A stretch of 64,000 nt of DNA from Sweltsa coloradensis (lineage: Eukaryota; Arthropoda; Insecta; Plecoptera; Chloroperlidae), in the NCBI GenBank assembly GCA_024449915.1, contig JAMZAV010000774.1, forward strand, positions 551,501-615,500. Reading direction: 5' to 3'. This document shows, in pieces, positions 10,728 to 21,996 of the stretch; the stretch's first letter is position 1, and every line of letters starts with the position of its first letter. The position numbers and the translations under genes were made by a program. The notes under the pieces were generated by a model, which saw nothing but the letters and a program-made list of their open reading frames with translations, was not told the DNA's origin and did no database searches.

Positions 10728-11881
10728 GCAATACATCTTGCACTATTATGTGTTTGAAAAGCTTGAGCTCCCGAGAACATGTATACGGACAGAATGTAAA
10801 TCGAATAGCTAGAAATAATATTGCATTCTGTCTGAAAGAAGGTCTGTTGGTATGATTTACACCGCGACCCACTTTGCATGCACTTAAATCTACTGGGGTA
10901 GAGTGATAATACTCAGTACTTGAAGACAGTAAACCTAGCAACGACGTCTGTGCTCCGTTTCCTGGCTCTAGAACCACGAAGCACCTACTTCTAAGACTCT
11001 TTCTTTTAGTTTGCTTTTACAACATTCATAAACTAAGTTATTCAGTAGCACTTTAATGCATTTTGTGTTATTATTTCAAAATGTCATCTAAAATAAACTT
11101 AAACGAGGTATAACAAAGACAAAGCTAGTATGAGGTAGGGAATAAAACCTGTCAGCGAGGAGGTCTGGGGATCTAGTTTCTAAACATGACAGAGAAATAG
11201 GGAACGAGGGATGAGAATTATCTCAATGTTATTTTATTATTGGTTTGTCTGCGAACGATGCACGTTGAAGTAGCATAACATCTTTCAACGATTCAGTTAC
11301 TCACGACATGGAAATAATTTATTTTCAGAGTCATTTACGTGTCCTAGATTGTAAGACATATAAACATATAGAGCATGAACTTGGTTATGAAATTAAATTA
11401 CAATAGAGACCCAATGCATTTTTACAAATATTTGTTGCAAGGTTCAATGTGTCAAACTTGATATATAATTTCATGATGTTGGTAAAAAGTAATATGAAAT
11501 AAGTATTCACAACCAGATGGCGTAGGGTATAATATCTCGTTACGACATTATTGTGATTAGTTTTACTCCGCTGATTTTACTGATCTCTTATTAATTTTCA
11601 TTGTTAATAATTTTGAAAGTTTCACATTTAAATTGAGGATTTCAAATATGTTTAAAGAGTTACATGTATTATTTTGTGTATATTGTATATTTTAATGTCT
11701 ATAAGTATATGTTTTCGATCCATTAGGCTATGCTATGATTTACACTTGTGGAGTATTTGTACTCTGTTTTAATATGCATTATAATAATTAAATAAACAGT
11801 TCACTTATTTAAAGACGGCACTTGACGGTGGTGCAAGATTGTGAATATCTTGACGGTATAAGGCGATACAAGAAAACGGTA
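10728..11881. other. AT-rich intron, nothing recognised
   Basis: No coding or structural signal seen apart from low-complexity AT sequence. Confidence 0.45.
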
Positions 11882-12670
11882 CGACGACGACGTGAGAAAC
11901 TAGGGCGCTTCAACCGGTTAGGTCATATTGCGCCGCCTGTGATATTGTATGGTTATGACATGAGTTTATGGTGTGTTTGATATAGTATCATTGTTTTTTG
12001 TTTGTAAAAGTTTCATTATTTGGATTGACGCGTCAACCGTTAGATCATAATGCACTAGTATATCCTAGGGGATATGGGGAGGATTTTTTTTGTATATTGG
12101 ATTAACGACCTGTCAACCGTTAGGTTATATAGCTCATAATGCAGCGACGACGACGTGAGAAACTAGGCGCTTCAACGGTTAGGTCATATTGCGCCGCCTG
12201 TGATATTGTATGGTTATGACATGAGTTTATGGTGTGTTTAATATATATTTGTTTTTTGTTTGTAAAAGTTTCATTAATTGGATTAAGAACGCGTCAACCG
12301 TTAGATTATATAGCTCATAATGTAGCGACGACGACGTGAGAAACTAGGGCGCTTCAACCGGTTAGGTCATATTACGCCGCCTGTGATAGTTGTATGGTTA
12401 TGACATGAGTTTATGGTGTGTTTGATATATCATTGTTTTTTGTTTCGTAAAAGTTTCATTATTTGGATTGAGCTGTCAACCGTTAGATCATGAATGCACC
12501 ACTCTAGCCTAGGGGATATGGGAGATTTTTGGTTTATTTGGATTAAGGACGCGTCAACCGTTAGGTTATATAGCTCATAATGTAGCGACGACGACGTGAG
12601 AAACTAGGGCGCTTCAACCGGTTGGGTCATATTGCGCCGCATGTGATAATGAAAGTTGATGAGATGAGTT
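11882..12670 (-). repeat. Tandem array of B and A tails
   Basis: Four B tails start at 11882, 12144, 12325 and 12585 with CGACGACGACGTGAG, each followed by one or two A tails. Spacings of 262, 181 and 260 bp suggest a 442-bp higher-order unit of one long and one short subunit. Confidence 0.8.
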
Positions 12671-12672
12671 AA

Positions 12673-12888
12673 TTAATGGTAATTAAAAAGCGGAAAGTAC
12701 ATAATTCAGAAATCGCAGAACATGTTCATGAAAACCATAATTTCATCAATTGGGAGAATACCTATGCAATATGCCAAGAATCTAATTGGAATAAAAGGAA
12801 GTTTAAGGAAGCTTGTTTCATGGCATGTACATCTAATGTCATGAGTACTCCTAGCACCCATTGTCCTCCAATATGGAATAGGTTTTGA
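12673..12888 (+). pseudogene. Penelope-like element C-terminal fragment
   Basis: The short frame 12676-12888 reads SEIAEHVHENHNFINWENT, then ICQESNWNKRKFKEACFM and a Trp near the end. This matches the end of the GIY-YIG endonuclease region of Penelope-like retroelements (IAEH...GH.I.W...E..W..RK.KEA). The GIY-YIG motif itself and the RT are absent, so it is a remnant. It follows a B tail and runs on the plus strand, opposite to the A/B copies. Confidence 0.6.
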
Positions 12889-13211
12889 CCTAAGGTAAGG
12901 CCTAGTGCATTGCTGCCTTAAACAGGATGTTTTGACGTTTTGGAGTTCATGTTTTTATCCTCACCTATTATTAGTACATAATTTATTTCTGCAATGTTTT
13001 ATTTTCATTTTAATCATAATTTGTTAGGCATACATGTTTCATGGTCGTTTTTTGTTATTTTCTATTTATTTTGTATTGTCAAAACATTGCTTTGTTCAAC
13101 CCAGTTTGATAAAGACACTAGACTTTGTGTCGAAATATTACAATTAAATATTTATTTTAAGAACAGTGTACGTCCAAATAATTTCAAATTAACAATTAAT
13201 GGCGTGTTTGA

Positions 13212-13619
13212 TAATTCGCCACTTTAGCCTAGGAAATATTGGGAGGAGAAGCCCAAGCTGGTCAGAAACAGCCACGGGTAAGGGGAGGAAGGGGGTTCCT
13301 CACGTCGCGGACGTCATCGTCTTTGTCATCGTTCGTTGTGTCATTGTCATCTTCGTCGGGGTGGTCGTCAAGGGAAGGGGAGGTGTCCCCGACGACGATT
13401 ACGAGAGCTCGCCTCTAGTTTCGAGGAGTAATATACTCTGATCTTACTAGCTGATCTTTGCGAGGTGGACTTTTTCTCTAGAATTGCCTTTTACGATTAG
13501 CAGAGCCATGCTCTGGGTCAATTCTACCCCGGGCCCAGACGTTTTTTGTTTATTGAGATTAAGGACGCGTCAACCGTTAGATCATAATGCACCACTCTAG
13601 CCTAGGGGATATGGGGAGG
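13212..13619 (-). mobile_element. Family A copy plus tail fragment
   Basis: An A unit at 13212-13545 lacking the extreme tail, then a second A tail (13546-13619) cut off at ATATGGGGAGG. Confidence 0.75.
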
Positions 13620-14146
13620 CAAAGATATTCTCCAAAAAATTCACTTTTTGTCCTATTGACATGGAATTTTTTAATTTTTTTTTAATTCTACAAAAAAAAA
13701 TATATATTGGGTCAAATTAAAAAAACACTATTATTATGAGCAAGAAAAATTCAAAAAGCTTACCTACCCGTTTGTATGGCAAGGGTCTGAAAGGGATAAT
13801 TGCGAGAGTGTAGTTTTTCTAAGTAGAATATTAGGTGTCATCTTACGATGAATTAAAATTAACTATATAAGTTGCAGGATGCAAACAAAAGGCAACAATT
13901 AAAGTAATTTTACTAAAGTAGTGAAAGTAACACACGTGAATTGTTTTACGTCTACCCACGTGGGGTTAATGCGTCGTTTCAGGGGACTAACTAGATATAG
14001 GGAGGGAGGGGGGTGGGGGTAGAAGGATAGTTGGGGGCTCAGTTCGCCTCATTGACAAAATATTTAAAACTCTCTCTTAAGTCAGGATGTCGCAGTGGCA
14101 GTGTTGAGGCTGGTGACCTAGCAAAGTACAATCAGATACTAAGCCA
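13620..14146. other. Intron, nothing recognised
   Basis: AT-rich, with a G-rich patch near 14000-14030. No gene signal. Confidence 0.4.
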
Positions 14147-14500
14147 CGACGACGACTGAGCACCTAGGGCGCTTACCGACAGTGTTGGCTCGGGCGCTAA
14201 GCGCTCGACTCTGATCGGGAGTCCCGGATTCGAATCCCGTCGAGACCGGCAATCCTGACTGAAGGTTTTTTCCGAGGTTTTCCTCAGTCGTTGAAGGCGA
14301 ATGCAAGGATTGAGTCCTACTTAAAACAGCCCTCGGACATCCCTTCACAATTTCCTATCCGCTCATACCTAGTTCACCTGAAGAGCGGCTAATTGCACCC
14401 TATAACAGGTTTCCCCACGATAAAAATTTAAAATTTAAAATTTAGGGCGCTTTAACCGGTATGGTCAAATTGCGCCGCCAGTTTGATGAAAATATTGTAA
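14147..14500 (-). mobile_element. Family B tail split by a SINE
   Basis: The B tail begins at 14147-14174, is interrupted by 14175-14442, and resumes at 14443 with TAGGGCGCTTTAACCGGT. Confidence 0.75.
14175..14442 (+). mobile_element. tRNA-derived SINE with target duplication
   Basis: 268 bp flanked by TAGGGCGCTT at 14165-14174 and 14443-14452. It has an A-box-like TGGCTCGGGCGC (14186-14197) and a B-box GGATTCGAATCC (14226-14237), spaced as in a pol III promoter. It ends in an A/T-rich tail of AAATTT units. A partial inverted copy lies at 61566-61688. It is not a tRNA gene: there is no acceptor stem pairing. Confidence 0.85.
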
Positions 14501-15027
14501 TCTTATTTCTAATTTCTAATTTTTAAAACATTACAACACAGAAATAGGTGAATAATTCATGATCTATAAAATAATCTAGCCTGCACTACTTAATTTAAAG
14601 TCAGCTTACCAAATGTCCAGATGAAGAATGTCACTGCCTACGTCATCAATGTCACTGAAAAAAATTAGATTCACAGATTATTCTTATTCACATTTTTGGG
14701 GGACAAACAACATTTTGGGGGAAATTTGAGAGAATTTGGTGTTAATCAATAATTAGGTATGTTCATTGCTCATATAAATATGAGGATTAGAAATAAAGTG
14801 TTAGCGAATAATTCAAATTATACACAAGCATACTACCAAAGAAGGACTTTCAGATTGAAATTTGTAAAACACACTGCACACCCGACGCCTAAGTATTAGT
14901 AAAACCCTAACAGTTAATGTGCATTCGCCATTAGTTACTTGTAACAATCCGATCTATGACCAATCAGTTATAGTACGCGGTTGAGTGATAAGAATCCAGG
15001 GAGTAAAGGAGGAAGTAAAATCGAGAA
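14501..15027. other. Intron, nothing recognised
   Basis: AT-rich sequence without supported features. Confidence 0.4.
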
Positions 15028-15105
15028 CTACGACGTGATAAACTAGGGCGCTTCAACCGGTTAGGTAATATATGGTGGGTTTGATGATTATATAATATAT
15101 AGTCA
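15028..15105 (-). mobile_element. Family B tail, short
   Basis: CTACGACGTGATAAACTAGG to about TATAATATATAG, a truncated B 3' end. Confidence 0.65.
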
Positions 15106-15118
15106 TCTAAATCAAGAG

Positions 15119-16105
15119 AACGACGACGACGTGAGAAACTAGGGCGCTTCAACCGGTTAGGTCATATTGCGCCGCCTGGGAATGAAAGTAAATAAGAAGA
15201 GTTAATGTAGGTATGTTTGATGATTAGATTGTTTTCTAAGTGTATAAATAACAAAATAAATTGAAGATGAAGAAAGTAATAGCAAAATAAAAGTTATGTA
15301 TGTAAATGAAAATAAAGAAAAGAAAGAAATGTGTATGAAGTTACTTAAAGTTTGTTAAATAGATTACTTTGGATGAGAAATTTGGAAAGTTTGTCGCCGT
15401 TATCATATGATAGAAGTTCTTCATATGATTGGGAGAGATCAAATTGCATGCGCAAGGCATCATATTTGGTACATTCTGCTAGCATATGATGTACGGTTAA
15501 AGGTTACATCACATGTGTCACATATGGGAATAACCTTTTCTCTGGTTAAGAGATATCCGTGTGTTAGGCGTGTGTGCCCTATACGAAGTCTAGACAATAC
15601 CAACCTCTTCTCTACGTGAGAGTCGAGACGTAGGTGGACGAATTTTGTTAGCCAATGTGGGCATCACACTACGCAATTTGTTATTTTGCAACACATCCCA
15701 AGATGCTTGTCGCAAATCCAACAATCTTTGCTTGAATCCACTCTTGACATCTGGAACGGGAACTAGATTGAAATCAACGTCGCGACGCTGGAAGCTTCCT
15801 TAGCAGCCCATATCAGCGTGTTCATTTCCCTCTATGCCCACGTGTCCAGGTATCCAGCAAAAACTCTATTATATAACCCTTAGAGGTTAGTTTTTCTAAA
15901 TAGAATTGGATATCTTGTACCAAATGATGACTCGAATACATGAGTTCTATAGCTTGAAGTGAACTTAAACTATCTGAACACAAAAGGTATTCTCCACAAC
16001 GACAGCGTAGAATGTATTTAAGAGCTTCACGGATGGCGAATAACTCTGCAGTGAAAACTGAACACACGTCGCTTAGCCTGAAACGTTCAGTTAAGGTGGA
16101 GAGAA
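15119..16105 (-). mobile_element. Family B LINE copy with RNase H domain
   Basis: One of the longest B copies. From high to low coordinates it encodes an RNase H (VFTAELFAIREALKYI, LLCSDSLSSLQAIEL at 15822-16067), a broken GHVGIEGNEHAD-type segment, and a C-terminal part with HGYLLTRE and PLTVHHML. This order (RT, RNase H, Cys/His C-terminus) is typical of I-superfamily-like LINEs. Frameshifts near 15850 and later make it a pseudogene. The RT is missing through 5' truncation. The 3' end is the shared ACGACGACGTGAGAAAC tail. Confidence 0.8.
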
Positions 16106-16147
16106 GAAAATTATATAAATGATAGAAATAGCAAAAAACACTTTTTA

Positions 16148-16338
16148 AGTTTGGTTTATTTGGATTAAGGACGCGTCATCCGTTAGGTCATAATGCACCA
16201 CTTTAGCCCAGGGGATATGGGGAGGAGGGGCCCATGCTGGTCAGAACCAGCCACGGGTAAGGAGGAAGGGGGGTTTCTCACGTCGCGGTCGTCATCGTCT
16301 TTGTCAACGTTCGTTGTGTCATTGTCATCGTCGCCGGG
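16148..16338 (-). mobile_element. Family A copy, truncated
   Basis: Tail through ATCGTCGCCGGGG, joined directly to a family C segment. Confidence 0.75.
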
Positions 16339-16552
16339 GTAAGTAAAAAATAAAATGTGTTGATGTGAATTAAATTTATTTAAATATATTTCAGGTTCAA
16401 GTATACTCAGTTGAGATACAACAATCAACCGCTTCATAACAGGTACTCGCAGAAAAGTAAGGAAGTTTCCGTTCTTTCCAGACCTGTTACTATAACCTAT
16501 TTCAGATTGAAAGAGATAAAACATTTGCGTAAACATAAACTGCTATAATTTC
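16339..16552 (-). mobile_element. Family C body
   Basis: Shares ATTTCAGGTTCAAGTATAC, TAACAGGTACTCGCAG and ACCTGTTA with four other C copies. TAACAGGT and ACCTGTTA can pair as a hairpin stem. Confidence 0.7.
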
Positions 16553-16555
16553 ATG

Positions 16556-17720
16556 GAACGACGACGTGAGAAACTAGGGCGCTTCAACAGGTTAGGTCAT
16601 ATTGCGCTGCCCGTGATATTGTTTAAATTTAATGAAATGAGTTTATGGTGGGTTTGATAATAGGGAATATTCCACTTTATATTTTATATTTTATTTTAAT
16701 TCTTATTCGTGTCTTAATAGTCACTGCTTTTTTTTTATTTAAAAAAAATGTTTTTTGTGTAATTTAAACAAGAAGTAAATTGGACCCCCAGTTTGCGCGC
16801 CAAAAACGAGCGGGCGCCATCTTTGGACGGTACTACGTCATAACTGTGTTGAGTCAAGGCCAATTGGAAACTAAATGTACGTATATTTGTACATATTTAC
16901 ATACAGACGGCGGTGCTCGCCCATCCGCTCAACACAAACAACTCCACAGGGATGTACATTTTCACCGTCTTTTGTTTTTCTTTTTTCGTATGTGACAGGA
17001 GATTTCGCGAAATCATTGTGATAAAGAATAACGAGCATTCTGTCTTGAATTTTTGCATAGCCTAGGACTATCATGGTATTCTTATCTACAAAGGCTTAAT
17101 TAGTCATCAAAGTACGGTTTTTTGTGCGGGATGTGTGTCAGAACATGAACGTGCAGGCCTAGGGTTGGCAAGTTAAGCCTAGGGCTTGTCAAGTGAGTAA
17201 TTTTAGTATTCACATACCAATGCCTATATCCTACAGGAACGATTGGCCTAGACTGTTGTATTATAAATAATTTTCTACGTCTAAGCCTAGACCCAGGACT
17301 GTTTCAGTTTTGTTTTTTGATTGCAATGTCTACTTTTCTCGTTTTCTGGCTAGGCGTTAAATGTAAAATGTACGCCATCTGTTTACATTACTGTAGGCTA
17401 CGCTAGGCGCTGCTTTGTTTTAAACACCGCCGTCTTGATGTATATCTCGATCCTACTATAATACTATTCCAACATCTTTGGTCTGGATGTATGTTTATCC
17501 AGACGGCGTTGGATCAACACAGTTCTGACGTCACAGTCGTTTTTGCCGCTTTAAAAAAGTGCTGCTTTTAAAACGGCTATAAATCACTAAATTATTATTT
17601 CACGGAAAAACAAAGTACATATTTGTAATCGGGACGAAATACTTCCTCTAAAAAATCTATTCGTACAGTATTTGGCGGAAGTGGAATATTCCCTATAATA
17701 TTGATCTAAGTTCATAATAG
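16556..17720 (-). mobile_element. Family B tail split by a TIR element
   Basis: B tail 16556-16662, insertion 16663-17693, then a few B-like bases from 17694 (TATAATATTG). Confidence 0.7.
16663..17693. mobile_element. Non-autonomous TIR DNA transposon, 1.03 kb
   Basis: The ends are exact inverted repeats GGGAATATTCCACTT / AAGTGGAATATTCCC. Subterminal inverted segments also pair: ACGTCATAACTGTGTTGA (16834) with 17513-17530, and CAGACGGCGGTG (near 16904) with 17424-17436. The flanks allow a TA duplication, or ATAAT if one more base belongs to each end. No transposase is visible. Superfamily undecided. Confidence 0.75.
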
Positions 17721-17724
17721 TTCA

Positions 17725-18295
17725 TTTTGGTTTATTTGGATTTAGGACGCGTCAACCGTTAGGTCATAATGCTCCACTCTGGCCTAGGTGATATGGGGAG
17801 GAGGGGCCCATGCTGGTCAGAACCAGCCACGGGTAAGTGGAGGAAGGGGGGATTCTCACGTCGCGGTCGTCATCGTCTTTGTCAACGTTCGTGGTGTCAT
17901 TGTCATCATCGCCGGTTTTTTCATTAATTGGATTAAGGACGCGTCAACCGTTAGGTCATAATGCACCACTCTAGCCTAAAGGGGGGGGGGGGGGTGGAGG
18001 AGGGCCCATGCTAGTCAGAACCAGCCACGGGGAAGGGGAGGAAGGGGGTTTCTCACGTCGCGGTCGTCATCGACTTTGTCATCGTTCGTTGTGTCGTGGT
18101 CATCGTCGTCGGGGAGGCTGTCAAGGGAAGGTGGAGGTGTCCCCGACGATGATTGCCAGAGCTCGCCTCTGGTATTGGGGAGTATATACTTCCCTCTTAT
18201 ACTAGCTGATGTTTGGGAGGTGGACTTTTCCTCTTGAATCGCCTTTAACGATTAGCAGAGCCATGCTCTGGGCCAATTGTACCCCGGGCCAGAAA
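17725..18295 (-). mobile_element. Two adjacent family A copies
   Basis: 17725-17913 is truncated at ATCATCGCCGG. 17914-18295 is nearly complete with a G-run at 17980-17994. They lie head to tail in one orientation. Confidence 0.75.
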
Positions 18296-18296
18296 A

Positions 18297-18445
18297 TATA
18301 TTTCAGATTCAAGTATCCACAGTTGAGTGACAAGAATGAGCTGCTTTATAACAGGTACTCGCAGAAAAGTAAGGAAGTTTCCGTTCTATCTACGACCTGT
18401 ACAACCAGTATTTTAGATTGAAAGAGATAAAACATTTGGATAATG
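18297..18445 (-). mobile_element. Family C body fragment
   Basis: Joined directly to the preceding A head. Contains TAACAGGTACTCGCAG and AAGGAAGTTTCCG. Confidence 0.65.
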
Positions 18446-18833
18446 TATAATTATGCCTTAATGCTTCTTCCGATGACGCGGAATTAAGACGTGTATACCC
18501 AAACCGGCGTCGGTGGTATCAGCTCTCGACTCGACACCCTTGCAGGGGTTTACGTGCAACGTCTTCACGCAGGCGGCAGGAATGAGCTTTACGACCTCGT
18601 TTCGCGTCCTCGAGCCTTCAGACTTTTACCCCGCTTCAAGTACCCTTATCCGCATTTTGCCTTTCAATTTGTCTAACTTTATAAATGTCATGTTCTCTTG
18701 TTATTTTTCATGTATGTAATGTTTAACTTGTAACTCTGTTATCACTGTGTCAGGTTACAGAGGGCCACACTTGCCCTGCATAAGCCTACCTGCCCTATGG
18801 GCAGGTAAAATTCAATAAAACAATGCCCAAATA
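18446..18833 (+). mobile_element. Possible LINE 3' end (plus strand)
   Basis: Shows a GC-richer stretch with open frame 18491-18676, then a stop, a 3' UTR-like part, a hairpin CCTGCCCTATGGGCAGG at about 18790 and AATAAA before the next B tail. I do not recognise the short peptide. A retroposon or processed 3' end is a guess. Confidence 0.3.
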
Positions 18834-19205
18834 CGACGACGTGAGAAACTAGGGTGCTTCAACCGGTTAGGTCATATTGCGCCAACCGTGATATTGTATT
18901 TTAATGAAATGAGTTTATGGTTCGTTTGATGATTATATTGTTTTCTAAATTAATAAAATAAAATAAAATAAAATAATGTAAATGATAGAAACAGCAAAAA
19001 ATAAAATGCGTTTGAATGTGAATTAAATTTGTTTAAATATATTTCAGGTTCAAGTATACGCAGTTGAGTGAGAAATATCAGCTGCTTTATAACAGGTACT
19101 CGCAGAACAGTAAGGAAATTTCCTTCTATCCAGGACCTGTTACAACCTGTAGCCAATTTCAAATTGATAGAGATAAACATTTGCGTAAAATCAACTGGTA
19201 TAATT
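18834..19205 (-). mobile_element. Complete B-tail plus family C unit
   Basis: CGACGTGAGAAACTAGGG tail, an AT-rich middle with (AAAAT)n, then the C body to about TGGTATAATTTT. It shows that C carries the B-type 3' tail on a different body. Confidence 0.75.
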
Positions 19206-19214
19206 TTATCAAAT

Positions 19215-19604
19215 GACGACGTGAGTTTATTTGTTTGTTTATTTGGATTAAGGACGCGTCAACTGTGAGGTCATAATGCACCACTTTAGCCCAGGGGATG
19301 TGGGGAGGAGGAGCCCATGCTGGTCAGAACCAGCCACGGGTAAGGGGAGGAAGGGGGTTACTCACGTCGCGGTCGTCCTTGTCTTTGTCATCGTTCATTG
19401 TCATTGTCATCGTCGTCGGGGAGGTCGTCAAGGGAAGGGGGAGGTGTCCCTGACGACGATTGCCAGAGCTCGCCTCTAGTTTCGGGGAGTTATATACTCC
19501 GCTCTTACTAGCTGATGTTTGCGAGGTGGACTTTTTCTCTTGAATCGCCGTTTACGATTAGCAGAGCCATGCTCTGGACCGATTCTACCCCGGGCCCAGA
19601 CGGG
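19215..19604 (-). mobile_element. Family A copy, near full length
   Basis: Runs TTGTTTATTTGGATTAAGG to CCCGGGCCCAGACGGGG. Confidence 0.8.
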
Positions 19605-19607
19605 GTT

Positions 19608-19970
19608 AGAAACTAGGGCGCTTTAACCAGGTCATATTGCGCTGCCTGTGATATTGAAAGTTAATGAAATGAGTTTCTGGTGGGTTTGATGATTATATTG
19701 TTTTCTAAATTAATAAAATAAAATAAAATAATATAAATGGTAGAAACAGCACAAAAGATTTTGTTTAAATAAAAAGTGTTTGGTGTGAATTAAATTTGGT
19801 TAAATATATTTCAGGTTCACTCACAGTTGAGTGACAAGAATCAGCTGCTTTATAACAGGTACTCGCAGAAAAGTAAGGAGGTTTCCGTTCTTTGTAGGAC
19901 CTGTTACTAACCTGTATTTCAGATTGATAGAGATAAAACATTTGCGTAACATCAATTAGTATAGTTCCTT
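19608..19970 (-). mobile_element. B-tail plus family C unit
   Basis: Same order as 18834-19205, with small deletions in the tail (TTTAACCAGGTCATATT). Confidence 0.75.
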
Positions 19971-20196
19971 TCAGTGGCGATTTTGACCTCAACATCAGGT
20001 GTGCAATTCCCAAAACCGGGTGGCGCGGAATTGCTGGGGTCTGGGACTGTTAATTTTAATGGCGTAAAACGAGTTCTAAGGCGAATTTGTATTCTAAATA
20101 ACGGTGAAATATCCAGCTAAAACAGCCTAATTGTTTTAATGCACACGGTCAGTTCTGGTTTCGGGACAATTTCTATAGCAAAATAAAAGTTATTCT

Positions 20197-20330
20197 TTGG
20201 TATACGTAGTTGAGATACGAGAATCAGCAGCTTTATAACAGGTACTCGCAGAAAAGTAAGGAAGTTTCTGTTGTATCCAGGACCTGTTACTAACCTGTAT
20301 TTCAGATTGATAGAGATAAAACAATAACAA
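20197..20330 (-). mobile_element. Family C body fragment
   Basis: GTATACGTAGTTGAGATACG through ACCTGTATTTCAGATTGATA, without a B tail. Confidence 0.65.
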
Positions 20331-21051
20331 AATACAAATGTAATTGTTCATAGTTCTTTATACGTACAGAACCCTGAACAATCATTCCTACCTGAATAAA
20401 TTAAAATAATAATAATTTACATCCAGATAAAAAATAGGGCAAGGTTAGTGAAACACTATCCAAATGTTATTACTTCCAAGAAAAAGAAAACATACTTCTG
20501 TAGTAAAATGTTAATAGCCTGTGAATTTAAGTTTCATGGTTGTTGAAGTACGGCAATCACTTGTACACAGCAGCCTCTGGCTGAGCTAGTAGCACTCTAA
20601 TTCTAGAAGCTCATCAAATGAATGCGTTGTGTAATAAATGCAAAGCACATGAAGAGTTGAATCGCAGTTCGAGTAGTGTTAAGTTTTCAAGTACGACTGA
20701 AACCAACAACCTAACAAAAGACGTAAAATACTCCCGTGCTTTCCGCTCTAATAAACTTAACACGTGTACTCCAACATCCGCATGGATGCTTGTGTGCCTC
20801 ATATGATGATAAACCTCATTCATTCATAAGTGATAAACTTGAGAGAGAGAATGAGAGACAGAGAGAGAGAGAATGCTATCAAGTATTGTGTTAGGCTCAC
20901 AGCGGGTAATATTAAAGTTATCACGCAATCATTATAAATTGACATTCTTAATAGAACTGACGGAATCATTTTAAGAAGTCCTCAGGGAGTTGGCTGCTTT
21001 AAAGGAACTCTTCAAACTTAAAATATCACGTTTCGAAAACAAAAAAGCATC
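20331..21051. other. Intron with GA microsatellite
   Basis: Purine-rich GA repeats at 20840-20872. No gene signal. Confidence 0.45.
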
Positions 21052-21894
21052 TGTAAAGTACCAGTCTCTTAAATCTAAAACTTGGTAAAAGTAATTAAGA
21101 TCCAGTAGGCAGTGACTTCTTAAAATGTATAAAATGATTCTAGTAGGCAGTGACTTCTTAAAATGTATAAAAGGTTTCAAGTAGGCAGTGATTGAGTAGT
21201 TTTGTTTACATTATAACCAAGTTTCAGAAGGCTGTATTTTTCACTTATTGGTAAAATAATTATATTATTTAAAGTTTTAATAATGTTCTGATAATGATTA
21301 TTAAGGTAAATACAGCAAATTTAAATTTATAAAAAATAAGTAAATATTAAAAATTTGTTTTTATGTGATGTGTAAAAAAGATACAAAAATCTAGAACTTT
21401 GAAACAATGAATTTGACCAGGAACAGAATGGCCATCTTTGATGCTACTTGAATCGAGTTAGGTCAAGGAGTTTTTGCTCTAGTAAGAAAGCAGAAGTGAT
21501 TCTTTTTAAAACTAATTTCAATTATAAGTTTATGTGTCTGCAACTTGGCACCTATAAATATACTTTTAAGAAGATTTCAAGAGAAGAGAAGTAAGAAGAT
21601 TAGAAGTATAAGGACTCACAAGAGAAGACTACAGATGGGGAAAAATCATACTCAAACACAACAGCCAAAGAAGGTCGTATGATATAAACTTTTAATGTCC
21701 AATGTGGTCGTTATCAAGCAGATCAATTTCACAAAATAATTGCTGTAGTATTATTACTTGGTTTAAAAATAAATGTCTAATTATGTGTTAATTTGTATGC
21801 CAAGTGTGTTGCTCATTGACTGTGTAGGCTAGCCGAGGTGGATGAGTTTTAATATAGGGTAGCCTTGTACAGGGTAGCACGGTGTATCGTTACA
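21052..21894 (+). repeat. 5' LTR of gag-only element
   Basis: Matches 24680-25516. Both contain two near-identical GTAGGCAGTGA repeats near the left end. Differences are mostly single-base length changes in homopolymers. Confidence 0.9.
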
Positions 21895-21897
21895 ATT

Positions 21898-21910
21898 TGG
21901 CGCCCAACGT
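21898..21910 (+). other. Primer-binding site, tRNA-Lys type
   Basis: TGGCGCCCAACGT, complementary to the 3' end of animal tRNA-Lys(CTT), three bases after the LTR. Confidence 0.8.
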
Positions 21911-21996
21911 TAGTGGTCTTACTGAAGATAATGTCACGCAGAGATTAGGGGTCTCAATTACACACTTGGCTACAAATAAACCTAGGCTTTGGAATA

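Noticed and set aside
14175..14260. Possible tRNA gene
   Set aside because: It has A and B boxes but no acceptor-stem pairing, and it lies in an element with target duplications and a tail.
18491..18719. Two overlapping open frames of about 60 residues
   Set aside because: No family recognised; more likely a retroposon 3' end, so listed only at low confidence.
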